A stretch of 33,387 nucleotides of DNA from assembly GCF_001644035.1 (NCBI RefSeq), contig NZ_LUUG01000043.1, positions 1 to 33,387 on the forward strand. The letters run 5' to 3'. The translations under genes and the position numbers were made by a program. The first letter of the stretch is position 1, and each line of letters begins with the position of its first letter. Source of the stretch: Methylomonas methanica (GTDB taxonomy: Bacteria; Pseudomonadota; Gammaproteobacteria; Methylococcales; Methylomonadaceae). A model generated the notes under the pieces. It saw only the letters and a list, made by a program, of their open reading frames with translations, had not been told where the DNA came from and ran no database searches. Shown here one piece after another: positions 1-9,314 of this stretch.

Positions 1-132
1 AAACGGCAACAGCCCCTAGCAAACTATCCAAAAAAAAGACCAAACACGCTTGACTGAAAACAAAACCTTGCGAGTCAGTTTTGCAACAGATACCCGCACA
101 GATTGACTAGCCGATTTCCGCAAATCCTAAAT

Positions 133-1080
<948 letters not shown>

Positions 1081-1269
1081 TCAGCAACCGCCATGCGGCA
1101 GCCCATTGGGCGCAAATTACCACAAATTATAAAACCACAACTCGGATAAGCAGTGGGCCAACACTTACCCCGGCACCCTGAAAGATCCAGGCAGCACCAA
1201 ATAAAGCGCGTACCGCTATTTTTTATCTAAAAAATTGTTAGCTTGGAACACCGAAATTCGATAGCACTA

Positions 1270-1296
1270 TTGGCTTGCTGTTTCCCGATGTACAAT
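1270..1296 (+). promoter_or_regulatory. Candidate sigma-70 promoter for the ProQ-like gene
   Basis: A TACAAT box at 1291-1296 is a good -10 match. The best upstream hexamer, TTGGCT at 1270-1275, is only 15 nt away, shorter than the ideal 17. It lies about 37 bp before the ATG at 1333. This is seen by eye only and is weak. Confidence 0.3.
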
Positions 1297-1332
1297 CCTA
1301 TTTTTATTCCTTGATAAAAGTGTGGATACATT

Positions 1333-1800
1333 ATGGGATTTGAAGAACTAGCATCGCTCAGAGATGAACTTGTCAAGCAAGCGGCGGCCAATAAACCGGT
1401 ACAACAGCAAAAAAAGATAGCGGAGAAATCACCTGTCAAGAAGGCCGGCAAAGCTGATGCGTTAGTCGCCATCATCGGCTTACTTCAAAAGAAATTCCCC
1501 TTGGCATTTCCTAAAAAACCCGCTGCCAAACTGCCCTTAAAAATTGGTATCCACAAAGACATCCTGGCGCATGCCGATCAACTCGGTACAGATAAAAACC
1601 AACTCCGCACCGCCCTCAAGGCATGGTGTTGGGGACATCGTTACTGGGATTGCCTGACGGAAGATGCCGTCAGAGTGGACTTGCAAGGAATGCCGGCCGG
1701 CCAAGTAACAAAAGCAGATGCTGAACAAGCAAGTAAATTAAAAGCAGAACGCCGAAAGCAGCCCGAAGCAATCGACGCAGTAACTACCGAGGAAGCATAA
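1333..1800 (+). CDS. ProQ/FinO-domain RNA-binding protein
   Basis: The product is probably an RNA chaperone that binds structured 3' ends of small RNAs and mRNAs in the cytoplasm. The 155 residues fall into a basic, Lys/Gln-rich N-terminal tail (about 1-40), a FinO/ProQ core (about 42-125) and a charged C-terminal tail. The core carries family features: FPLAF near 55-59, LPLKIGIHKDI near 67-77, and a block ending in RVDLQGMPAGQV near 114-125. There is no separate C-terminal Tudor-like domain as in E. coli ProQ, so it is a minimal family member. The symbol proQ is avoided because several paralogous groups exist. The ribosome site before ATG 1333 is weak. The gene stands alone, divergent from hemF. 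Confidence 0.85.
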   Translation: MGFEELASLRDELVKQAAANKPVQQQKKIAEKSPVKKAGKADALVAIIGLLQKKFPLAFPKKPAAKLPLKIGIHKDILAHADQLGTDKNQLRTALKAWCWGHRYWDCLTEDAVRVDLQGMPAGQVTKADAEQASKLKAERRKQPEAIDAVTTEEA

Positions 1801-2347
1801 TTATTGCTCGCTCAGGAATTGCCAGCGCCGGGAAAGCACGGGGCCAAACTTTTGACTTTCCTGGGCGCCCGATCGCACGGAAACGCCGGAACAAGGTATT
1901 TCCGAAGCCCGCTTATCTGATTGCTGACGCGACAGCGCTTCTCTGCCGAGAGACCAGCAGTCCCCACCCGGACCCACTGAACCCACCGGCACGCGCTCAT
2001 TCACCCAAAGCAACCCCGGTGTGTGCCGGCATCATCAGTTCCCGGAAAATTTTTGTCATAAAAATTCAACAAGCCATTAAAATAGCTGACGATTCTGCAA
2101 AGCTATCCCGGAATCACCACGTATCGACTGCAAAATTTGCGTCATTTTCTTCTCTCAATCACGCCTTAGGTTTACCCGCACCAAGGCAGCCTCTTCACGA
2201 CCAAGCCTAAAACTAGGCAAAAGTCGGCATTACAGAGCCTTAAAGCCCCTCGGCATCCGCCAAGGCGTTACTCTTTATAGACTTTTCAAACTCCGACACT
2301 GGATCGCAGTTTGCCCGATCCTAGATTTTTAGTTCCCAGGAGGAATT
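1801..2347. other. Intergenic stretch without a convincing gene
   Basis: No open frame here has a ribosome site plus a protein-like composition. A minus-strand frame (1801-2013) could encode 70 residues but looks like low-quality sequence rich in Ser, Gly and Arg. It abuts the stop codon of the ProQ-like gene and may be a decayed repeat or element remnant. The last 10 bases hold the AGGAGG ribosome site (2339-2344) of the next gene. Confidence 0.5.
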
Positions 2348-3094
2348 ATGTGTTGGAGTGGCGAGGCATCCGCCGCGCTTGCCGTAACCGGCTTTGCGAG
2401 CACTGCTTTTTTTTATCGACGCGGCGAATCCAAGGTCTTATGCCTGGCATTGGCCTATTTCTCACTGATGGAATTACTACAGGCGTATACCTATTCAGTG
2501 ATAGACCAGTGTCTTAATCCGAATAATCAGGTCGCTACCTTTTTAGGGTATATGCACATCGCGTTTCAACCGTTTTTTGTCAACGCAGTTACCATGCACT
2601 TTATCCCGGAACCCTTACGAAAACGTATTGCGCCGTTTGTCTACGCACTCTGCTTTACCGCGGCCACTGTATTCATGATGCGGATTTATCCGTTTCAATG
2701 GAGCAGTTTTTGCTTTGACCACTACTATCAGTTTTTACCCGGCACTAAGCTCAAATTCCTAATGCCATTTTGCGGCACGGAGATTTGCTCAACATCCGGA
2801 CAATGGCATATTGCCTGGGCCATACCGGCCAGCGGCAGCATTCAAATGGCTAACAGTTACGTTTACGCTGCCTTTCTGATGCCCTTGCTTTACGGTTCAT
2901 GGAAACTGGTGCTCTATCATCTTACGACCGGTCCGCTTTTGGCCTATTTGACTACCAACAACATGAACGAATGGGCCGCCGTATGGTGTCTTTATTCAAT
3001 AGGCCTGCTGCTATTATTAATTAAAACCCCCATCCGCCAATACTTGCATGTTACTAGCTGGTATGGTTGCCGCCATCCTCAGTTTTTTAAATAA
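2348..3094 (+). CDS. Multi-pass inner-membrane protein, possibly DUF5765 family
   Basis: The product is a 248-residue protein of unknown function. Hydrophobic segments that could span the membrane lie near residues 5-22, 27-50, 64-86, 97-114, 168-195 and 208-226, giving about six helices. The N-terminus MCWSGEASA and several conserved-looking Cys residues (2, 54, 122, 139, 145) recall the DUF5765 family, a match made from memory only. The start is well supported by AGGAGG ending 4 nt before the ATG. Nothing in the sequence suggests a catalytic site. The next plus-strand gene starts 133 bp downstream, so co-transcription is possible but not shown. Confidence 0.7.
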   Translation: MCWSGEASAALAVTGFASTAFFYRRGESKVLCLALAYFSLMELLQAYTYSVIDQCLNPNNQVATFLGYMHIAFQPFFVNAVTMHFIPEPLRKRIAPFVYALCFTAATVFMMRIYPFQWSSFCFDHYYQFLPGTKLKFLMPFCGTEICSTSGQWHIAWAIPASGSIQMANSYVYAAFLMPLLYGSWKLVLYHLTTGPLLAYLTTNNMNEWAAVWCLYSIGLLLLLIKTPIRQYLHVTSWYGCRHPQFFK

Positions 3095-3227
3095 ATTGAT
3101 AAATTAACCCCACATCCCTCAAGTTTGTTGAAGGTTCAATCCAACTAGGAAATAATGCACAAAAGGGTAGTTCTATACTGACAGCCAATCGCCGACAATG
3201 CCTACATAAATCTCAAACTACCCATCC

Positions 3228-3971
3228 ATGGACTCAGATAAAATCTTCCGCAAAGGCTTGTTTGCAATCTTCTTAGGAGTTTTCGGCGTATCCTCGGTTT
3301 TACCTTACGCCCAAGCGGAATGGCATGGCGAACTCACTTTTCTCAGCGATTACTTGTACCGGGGCTACTCCAAGAATCGCGGCAATCCTTTAGCGCAAGC
3401 ACATATCGATTATCAAGACCCCATGGGTTGGTTCGGCGGTGTGGGCGTTTCGCAAGTCAGCTTTGACGACCGCAGCTATAAAAATTACGCCGATGTGGAA
3501 ATCAAACCCTATCTGGGATGGAGCCTGCCGCTAAATCACGACTGGCGTACTGAATTATCGGTAACCGGCTACCTGTTCGACGGTAAGATTTTTGGAAAGT
3601 ATGCCGATTACGCCGAATTTTACGCATCCCTGCACTATCAAGACTGGCTCAGCGGAACGGTGTCCGTTGCGCCTAACGCCTATCGGCGTGAGGCAACGGT
3701 ACTGAATTACGAGCTCAAATATCGCCGCGACATCCTCGACAATCTGCAATTTTCAACGGGATTGGGCTATTACCAAGCCAACAAACTATTGGATGAGGAT
3801 TATTTTTACTGGAACGCCGGCGTGTCTTGGTTCATCACCGCCAATCTGGCGCTAGACCTACGCTACGCTGACGTCCATCTGGACGATCATCACGAAGAAA
3901 TCCATCACCACGAGTTTTATCCACGCTTACAGGACAACAAGTTTTTAATCTCCGTGACCGCCGGCTTTTAA
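3228..3971 (+). CDS. TorF-family putative porin (outer-membrane beta-barrel)
   Basis: The product is a 247-residue exported protein. Residues 1-30 form a signal peptide (Lys/Arg start, hydrophobic core, cleavage after AQA). The mature part opens with WHGELTFLSDYLYRGYSKN, typical of the TorF-type conserved proteobacterial proteins (TIGR02001-like), with alternating aromatic beta-strand patterns throughout and a terminal Phe as expected for barrel assembly. A His/Asp/Glu-rich patch (LDDHHEEIHHHEF, about residues 218-230) could sit in an extracellular loop and bind metal, which is inference. No strong ribosome site precedes ATG 3228, but the signal peptide supports this start. The transported substrate is unknown. 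It sits 88 bp upstream of the ECF sigma gene. Confidence 0.8.
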   Translation: MDSDKIFRKGLFAIFLGVFGVSSVLPYAQAEWHGELTFLSDYLYRGYSKNRGNPLAQAHIDYQDPMGWFGGVGVSQVSFDDRSYKNYADVEIKPYLGWSLPLNHDWRTELSVTGYLFDGKIFGKYADYAEFYASLHYQDWLSGTVSVAPNAYRREATVLNYELKYRRDILDNLQFSTGLGYYQANKLLDEDYFYWNAGVSWFITANLALDLRYADVHLDDHHEEIHHHEFYPRLQDNKFLISVTAGF

Positions 3972-4059
3972 ATAAAATTTCCCGCCTTTGAACCTTCCGG
4001 CTTCGCCGAGGAATACACTCGCACACCAAGCTAAAATCACAGGAATCCAGGTTTGAGCC

Positions 4060-4656
4060 ATGCTGCGTTTAGTACCTAACCTACACCGACCACCCATGCC
4101 CGAACAGCCCCAAATTGGCCCGGACGAGTACGACTTGCTTCAACGTATCGGCGCAGGCGATACCGCCGCCTTCGAAGCTTTCTACAAAAACTACTATCCA
4201 AGGTTGTTTCGTTTCATCTTGCGCATGACGCGCCAGCCCGAAGCTGTCGAGGAACTAATACAGGAAACCTTGCTGGTGGTTTGGGAAAAGCCCCAGGGCT
4301 TCAATCATGAAAGCAAAATTTCCACCTGGGTGTTCGGCATTGCGTATCACAAAACCCTGAAAGCCATGACCAAAAGTGCCCGGCGTAACAACGATGTCGA
4401 TATCGACGACTTGACCGAAACCATAGGCGATCCGACTGCAAATCCTGCGAATAATTGGGAAAACGAAGATTGGTTAAACTATGCGTTGGCCACTTTACCG
4501 CCGGAACAGCGCGCCGTCATCGAACTAACCTTTTACCACGGCTTATCTTATCAGGATGTCGCCAGAATCTTGGATTGCCCGGAAAATACCGTAAAAACCC
4601 GTATGTTTCATGCCCGCAGGAAACTGCAGGTTTTTGCCGATGCACAGGAGAAATAA
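4060..4656 (+). CDS. ECF-type RNA polymerase sigma factor (sigma-70 family, RpoE-like)
   Basis: The product directs RNA polymerase to a set of stress or envelope promoters. The 198 residues contain sigma region 2 at about 38-104 (with the PEAVEELIQETLLVVWEK core) and region 4 at about 137-190 (LPPEQRAVIELTFYHGLSYQ, then ENTVKTRMFHARRKL, the helix-turn-helix). Regions 1 and 3 are absent, as in all ECF factors. The next gene encodes a membrane zinc-finger anti-sigma factor 4 bp downstream, so this is a classic sigma/anti-sigma pair. A TGAACC hexamer at 3989-3994 resembles ECF -35 boxes, so autoregulation is possible but weakly supported. An alternative start at 4096 has no better ribosome site. 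Confidence 0.93.
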   Translation: MLRLVPNLHRPPMPEQPQIGPDEYDLLQRIGAGDTAAFEAFYKNYYPRLFRFILRMTRQPEAVEELIQETLLVVWEKPQGFNHESKISTWVFGIAYHKTLKAMTKSARRNNDVDIDDLTETIGDPTANPANNWENEDWLNYALATLPPEQRAVIELTFYHGLSYQDVARILDCPENTVKTRMFHARRKLQVFADAQEK

Positions 4657-4660
4657 GGCC

Positions 4661-5368
4661 ATGAACTCACAGATTTCCTCACCCACTAACTCCCACTCCG
4701 ACATGGTTTTGTTATTGCCCTGGTATGTCAATCAAAGCCTGTCAACAGATGAACGGCAGCAGGTAGACCTGCATTTAAAATACTGCCTGGTCTGTCGGCG
4801 CGAATTGCAGACATTGCGCAAACTCGCATTGGCCGTGCAACAAGCAGCCGATCTGGACGTAGCGGCCGAAGCTTCTTTCGCCGGTTTTAGAGCAAAAATG
4901 CAAACAGCCAGTCAACTCCCGCTTACCGTAAAAGACGATAGCCCCCACGACAAACTTACTGGCTCTAATGTAAAACCATTCAGCGTTGCTCGCGGATTTT
5001 GGCGGATCGCCAGCAATACCGGAAAAGGCCTAGCTATTGCCGCGTCCTTGTTATTGGTCACCCTGCCGGCTGCCGTGCAATACCTATCGCCGGCCAATAC
5101 TACCGACTATCACACGCTTTCCGCAGCCAAGCCAAACGCAAGTCCGATCGGTGAGTTACGCGTGGTGTTTGCCAAGAATCTGACAGAAAAAGACATAGAC
5201 GCCGCGCTTAGCCAAATTGGTGGGGTACGGGTAGACGGACCTAACAGTGTCGGCGCTTACACTGTCAAAATTACCGCCGGCAAACCGGATACTGACATGG
5301 CCGGCGCCTTGGCATTGCTCCGGAGCCGACAGGATGTAATACTGGCCGAACCGATTTTGCAACCGTAA
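4661..5368 (+). CDS. Membrane-anchored zinc-finger anti-sigma factor with a propeptide-like exported domain
   Basis: The product most likely holds the adjacent ECF sigma factor inactive at the inner membrane. The chosen start is ATG 4661, with AGGAG 10 nt upstream and the sigma gene's stop just before; a longer frame from 4610 would overlap the sigma gene by 47 bp. The 235 residues contain a cytoplasmic zinc-binding motif His38-x3-Cys42-x2-Cys45, a linker, one membrane helix at about 121-142, and an exported C-terminal domain at about 164-235. That domain (starting GELRVVFAKNL, ending VILAEPILQP) reads like the inhibitor I9/S8 propeptide fold, including the terminal AEP motif seen just before subtilisin domains. 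The gene next door encodes an S8 protease. The zinc-finger role is family knowledge; the propeptide resemblance is by eye. Confidence 0.85.
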   Translation: MNSQISSPTNSHSDMVLLLPWYVNQSLSTDERQQVDLHLKYCLVCRRELQTLRKLALAVQQAADLDVAAEASFAGFRAKMQTASQLPLTVKDDSPHDKLTGSNVKPFSVARGFWRIASNTGKGLAIAASLLLVTLPAAVQYLSPANTTDYHTLSAAKPNASPIGELRVVFAKNLTEKDIDAALSQIGGVRVDGPNSVGAYTVKITAGKPDTDMAGALALLRSRQDVILAEPILQP

Positions 5369-5374
5369 TTGATC

Positions 5375-6616
5375 ATGAAATTAGTGCGCTTAAATCTGTT
5401 TATTTGCTTGCTGGGGCTGCTTAGCGCCTGCGCAACTACCAGCGATTTATCGTGGTTGGGCGACAGCAAAACTGCGGAAGAACGCCGGCTGCTGGTCACC
5501 TTTACTGACCGCAGCATTGATCGCGCGTTGCCGGCCAATACCTTGGACGGTTATCGCTTGCGCGGCCAATACGGCAACTCCGGCTGGAGCGAACATATTG
5601 CGCAGGAACTGGCCGAGCGCCATCATTTGCAATTCGTCGCCCAGTGGCCGGTTACGACCTTGGGTGTCAGCTGCGTGGTGTACGAGGTGCCGGACACCCT
5701 GCCCGTGAAACAAGCAATCGCAGAATTGCAACAGGACAGCGACGTGTCGTCCGTCCAGCAAATGCATAGCTTTCAGGTGCTAGGTAAACAGACACCGCCT
5801 ACTCAGGCATATAGCGACCCATATCTGCATTTACAAACCGGTTTTAACGCCTTGCGGATAGCCGATTTGCACCTCACCACCACCGGCCAGGGCGTGCGTA
5901 TTGCCGTCATCGATACCGGCGTGGATACCGAACACCCGGACTTGAAAGGTCGAATTAAATACTCGGAAAACACCGCGCCGGAACCCAGCGATCACAATCT
6001 GGCCGATATTCACGGTACGGCGGTCGCCGGCGTATTATCCGCCCATCCCAACAACGGCATAGGCATTGCCGGCATCGCTCCAGAAGCGGAAATTTTGGCA
6101 TTTCGGGCTTGCTGGCCGGAGAAACCCAATTCCTTGGCGGCACGTTGCAACAGCTTTACCTTGGCATTAGCCTTGAATCAGGCCATTCGCATGAATAGCC
6201 ATATCATCAATTTGAGCCTGAGCGGTCCCGAAGACCCCTTAGTACAGCAATTGATTGAAAAAGCGCTGACCAAAGGCATCATTGTGGTCGCGGCTGTGCC
6301 GAGTCAAATACAAGCCGGTGGCTTTCCGGCCAACATCGCCGGTGTGATAGCCGTTGGCCTGGAAAAGAGCGGCAACAACCAGCAAATCGCCGCGCCAGGC
6401 AAAGACATTCTGACGACCGTGCCGCACCAAGCCTATGACTTTATGAACGGCAGTTCCTTCGCGACGCCGCACGTAGCCGGCATGGCCGCTTTGCTGCTGC
6501 AATTGCATCCGGACTGGAAAGCCGCGGACATCAAACGCCGGCTCGGCAACGACGCCTCGACCGCCAATTTGCTCGATTCGAGTACTGCCCTAGCCTCTCC
6601 GGCACGCGCGCACTAG
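5375..6616 (+). CDS. Subtilisin-family (S8) serine peptidase, lipoprotein
   Basis: The product is a predicted lipid-anchored periplasmic or outer-membrane protease of 413 residues. The start is ATG 5375, six bp after the anti-sigma stop. A lipoprotein signal ends in LLSAC (Cys19); Ala at +2 would favour the outer membrane by the E. coli rule. Residues about 36-136 look like a propeptide. The peptidase domain shows the triad Asp180 (AVIDTGVDTEHPDL), His213 (HGTAVAGVL) and Ser361 (NGSSFATPHVAG). The block that normally carries the oxyanion-hole Asn (AAGN) instead reads VVAAVPSQ, so the Asn appears lost. The third gene of the sigma/anti-sigma unit, its stop overlaps the convergent glycan operon by 4 bp. 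It may process, or be sensed by, the anti-sigma factor. Confidence 0.9.
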   Translation: MKLVRLNLFICLLGLLSACATTSDLSWLGDSKTAEERRLLVTFTDRSIDRALPANTLDGYRLRGQYGNSGWSEHIAQELAERHHLQFVAQWPVTTLGVSCVVYEVPDTLPVKQAIAELQQDSDVSSVQQMHSFQVLGKQTPPTQAYSDPYLHLQTGFNALRIADLHLTTTGQGVRIAVIDTGVDTEHPDLKGRIKYSENTAPEPSDHNLADIHGTAVAGVLSAHPNNGIGIAGIAPEAEILAFRACWPEKPNSLAARCNSFTLALALNQAIRMNSHIINLSLSGPEDPLVQQLIEKALTKGIIVVAAVPSQIQAGGFPANIAGVIAVGLEKSGNNQQIAAPGKDILTTVPHQAYDFMNGSSFATPHVAGMAALLLQLHPDWKAADIKRRLGNDASTANLLDSSTALASPARAH

Positions 6617-7755
6617 CCTTCACAAAATTCACCCTCAAGAATCGCGCTGATCCGCCGACTGATTTCGGCCGCACCGTTAATGGCTATGTTCTGTTGCGGA
6701 TAAGTTCGGTTTATCGTCTCCCTGATCTTGGTGCTTAACCGTTCCGGCACTAGGTCCGTTTCCGTCAACGGCAACACAAACCCCTTGCCGGCCAGTTTTT
6801 CAATACGCAGACCTTGCTCACTATTACCGGCGTAAGGATACGCCAACGCCGGCGTGCGGGTGCTGATCACGTCCATCAGAGTGTTGTCACCGCCCAGGCT
6901 GATTGACAAAGCGGCGGATTGTAGATTCTCCTGAAAGTTGTTCAAGAAAGACACGACCTGGACATTAGGGCTGCTGACCAGAATCTGCAACTCGGCGATT
7001 TCGCTTGCGGAGGCTCTGGAGCTGGTGACGACCAGAAAATGGTAATTCGGCAGCAGTGGTGCGGTTCGGATCGCGGCGCGCAACAGAGTCTTGCCTATTT
7101 CACCGCCGCCCTGACTGACGACGATTCGGTTTCTTCGTACCGGCCAACTTGCCGGAGGCGGCGGACTGACGTAGCCTACATAAACCAAGCGGTCGGCAAT
7201 CCCCGCAGTCAGGCTAAAAGTTTCTTCGAAGCGCACAATATTCGGATCGCCGCGCACGAATACCGTGTGAATATGCTCCCGTACCAGTTTCATCATGCGC
7301 TGTTCGGCGTCCAGTGGCGCCGGCACCAGAATTTCCCGGACAAAGCAAAAAATCGGTATCGCGCCGCAGCGCTGTCTGACGGTGGCAAACAAGCCAAGAA
7401 TCTCTTTTTTCAGGCGCCGCCGGCCGAACGGGAAAAATTCGACAATCACCGCATCGTAAGGCCAGTTTACAAATTGCTCGATAGCCACGGCGCGCTCGGC
7501 CCAGACGGCTTCGATGGGCTTGTCGCTATCGGGTGCATAAAGTTCATCGGTGGCACTGTCGATTAAAATCGTCGGCAAACGCAGATGCCGAAAGCCCGGC
7601 AGTTCCGGCATTTGTTGCAAACCTTGTCCGCCGTGGATCAAATCCACATCGGCATAAGTCGACAGCTCGCGGATTACCAGCAAGCTGCTGGTCAAATGCC
7701 CCAAACCGACCAGGCTTTGGCAATAAAACAGGATTTTGCGGCGTTTCGAATGCAT
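6613..7755 (-). CDS. MurG-like glycosyltransferase (COG4671 type), last gene of the glycan operon
   Basis: The product is a 380-residue predicted GT-B glycosyltransferase acting in the cytoplasm. The N-terminal Rossmann half opens with KILFYCQSLVGLGH (GLGH at 17-20, the counterpart of the MurG Gly-rich loop), and EFFPFGRRRL lies at 106-115. The C-terminal donor half has SQGGGEIGK (214-222), SLGGDNTLMD (286-295) and an EQ pair at 313-314, the pattern of nucleotide-sugar binding in this fold. It is the twelfth and last gene of the operon, 12 bp after the porin gene. Its stop codon overlaps the stop of the convergent protease gene (CTAG at 6613-6616). Two paralogues lie in the same operon. Sugar donor and acceptor cannot be read from sequence. 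Confidence 0.8.
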   Translation of the reverse strand: MHSKRRKILFYCQSLVGLGHLTSSLLVIRELSTYADVDLIHGGQGLQQMPELPGFRHLRLPTILIDSATDELYAPDSDKPIEAVWAERAVAIEQFVNWPYDAVIVEFFPFGRRRLKKEILGLFATVRQRCGAIPIFCFVREILVPAPLDAEQRMMKLVREHIHTVFVRGDPNIVRFEETFSLTAGIADRLVYVGYVSPPPPASWPVRRNRIVVSQGGGEIGKTLLRAAIRTAPLLPNYHFLVVTSSRASASEIAELQILVSSPNVQVVSFLNNFQENLQSAALSISLGGDNTLMDVISTRTPALAYPYAGNSEQGLRIEKLAGKGFVLPLTETDLVPERLSTKIRETINRTYPQQNIAINGAAEISRRISAILEGEFCEG

Positions 7756-7767
7756 GGCAGCCGGCCC

Positions 7768-9288
7768 TTAAAAGCTGTATTTAAAGGTCAGATCGAGCTG
7801 GAAGGAGTTATTGCCTTCCAACGCGCCAAAAGCCGGACCGGCCATGAATAGCGAACCGGCAAATTGCACCTGTAAATGCTTCCATTCGTCCAGGGACAAT
7901 ACCAAATCGAACTCGTCGCCCAGCGTGCCGCTTCTGCCGTTGGGTGTGGCGCGAATCCGCGAATCGCGAATTGCCGACGACGGCGTGGCCTGTTCGTAGT
8001 GGTGGTAGAGCAAATCGATGGAACTTTGCTCGGAGATCGGAAAGCCCAACGCGGCGGTCATGATGTTTAAATTCGATAATTCCGGCCGAAACAGCTCGCC
8101 GTAATAACGAAAGCGCTGGCTGCCGGATAATTTGATTTTGTTGTTGTGTATCCCCGATTGCCGATAACTGCTGTCGGTGCCGTCGTTGGGATTGGAATCG
8201 CCGGAGCCGTAGGCATAGCCCAAGGTCAGGTAAGGTTCCAGGAACAGATTGCTGTACCAGGTAATGCCGGCGTCCATGCCCCAGGCTGCGACATGCCTTG
8301 GCGTTTGCGCTCTGACCCTAGAGACGTTGCTATTGATGTCGGTGAAGGTTTGGGTGGTCTCTTCCCCAAATACAAAGGCCGAATCCAGCCAATACCCGAT
8401 CTTGCCGACATGCTCGATTTTGAATTTACCCATCGCCCGGCCGCCGAACCAATTCAGGTCACCGTCGCTTACGTCTTTACGATTGGCTCGGATCACGTCG
8501 CCGGGGCGTTGGTTGTCGGAATTATCGAACTGGCTCAGAAAGAACAAGGACAAGTTTTGCTTTGGATCCCATTGCCAAACCACGTCGCCCATCAGTCGCA
8601 CCACCCGGTCGCTCACTGGATCGATGAAATCCTGATCCGATTGTTTGGAACCCAATTCCTTGGCGATGGCTAATTCGGCAAAAAGCGTGTCTTCGCCAAA
8701 ATACACCCTTGCCGCGTCCAGTTCGTCGTTCCACCACCATTGACGCTTGTCCGCTATCCGTTGCCGGCCCAATTGCAGACTAAAACCCGAATCCAGTATC
8801 TGATGAATGAACAACCAGGCCTGGGTCAGTTTAATCCCGGCTTCGTATTGATCCAGCCCACTTTCGGTATAGACTTCCGGGTCGTAGTAAACATCGGACT
8901 GCACAAAAAATGATACCGATTTTGACCACTGGTAAAACAACTCCAGTTTCAGGTCTTGATAGACATTTGCCACATCGTCGTCGCGGCGCGGATCCAGACG
9001 CCGGTCTTCGACATAGCGCGGCTCCAGCTCGTAGGCACCGCCGATGGTCAATGGGTGGCCGAATACATCGACCTTAAACTGGTCTGCGGGCCGTTTGTCG
9101 CCCGGATTGATTCGTAGCGGCTCTTTTCTGACCGCATCGCCGTTGTCCTGGCGAAAGGCATTGTCATTGGATTTGTTCGCCGCCACCTGCCCGCTAGTGG
9201 TTTCGGCAAGCACGGATAGACTCAGCAAGGCGCCGCCGGCCAGTAGTGCGGTTTTTCCGGTTTTTTGTATGAATGAATTAAAGCTCAT
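7768..9288 (-). CDS. Alginate-export-family outer-membrane beta-barrel protein (AlgE-like)
   Basis: The product is probably the outer-membrane channel through which the operon's polysaccharide leaves the cell. With the start at ATG 9288 it has 506 residues and a normal signal peptide (residues 1-28, cleavage after SVLA). An alternative ATG at 9327 would add 13 unhelpful residues inside the preceding gene. The mature region shows the alginate-export signature GRQRIADKRQWWWNDELDA near residues 174-192, and many alternating-residue strands rich in Tyr, Trp and Arg; the protein ends in KYSF with the C-terminal Phe of barrels. It lies 26 bp after the deacetylase gene. Pseudomonas AlgE is the remembered reference; the actual substrate here is inferred, not shown. 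Confidence 0.85.
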   Translation of the reverse strand: MSFNSFIQKTGKTALLAGGALLSLSVLAETTSGQVAANKSNDNAFRQDNGDAVRKEPLRINPGDKRPADQFKVDVFGHPLTIGGAYELEPRYVEDRRLDPRRDDDVANVYQDLKLELFYQWSKSVSFFVQSDVYYDPEVYTESGLDQYEAGIKLTQAWLFIHQILDSGFSLQLGRQRIADKRQWWWNDELDAARVYFGEDTLFAELAIAKELGSKQSDQDFIDPVSDRVVRLMGDVVWQWDPKQNLSLFFLSQFDNSDNQRPGDVIRANRKDVSDGDLNWFGGRAMGKFKIEHVGKIGYWLDSAFVFGEETTQTFTDINSNVSRVRAQTPRHVAAWGMDAGITWYSNLFLEPYLTLGYAYGSGDSNPNDGTDSSYRQSGIHNNKIKLSGSQRFRYYGELFRPELSNLNIMTAALGFPISEQSSIDLLYHHYEQATPSSAIRDSRIRATPNGRSGTLGDEFDLVLSLDEWKHLQVQFAGSLFMAGPAFGALEGNNSFQLDLTFKYSF

Positions 9289-9314
9289 GAACGAAAGGCA
9301 AATCAGTGGTGTGG

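Noticed and set aside
1801-2013. Minus-strand frame of 70 residues after the ProQ-like gene
   Set aside because: No ribosome site, low-quality composition and no recognisable motif; may be a decayed element but this cannot be supported.
3128-3150. GGTTCAATCC resembling a tRNA T-loop
   Set aside because: One base is missing from the loop consensus and no acceptor or anticodon stem can be built around it.
7039-7566. Long plus-strand frame opposite the glycosyltransferase gene, and similar long frames opposite the lyase and porin genes
   Set aside because: They are antisense shadows of well-supported genes, with no ribosome sites and implausible protein composition.
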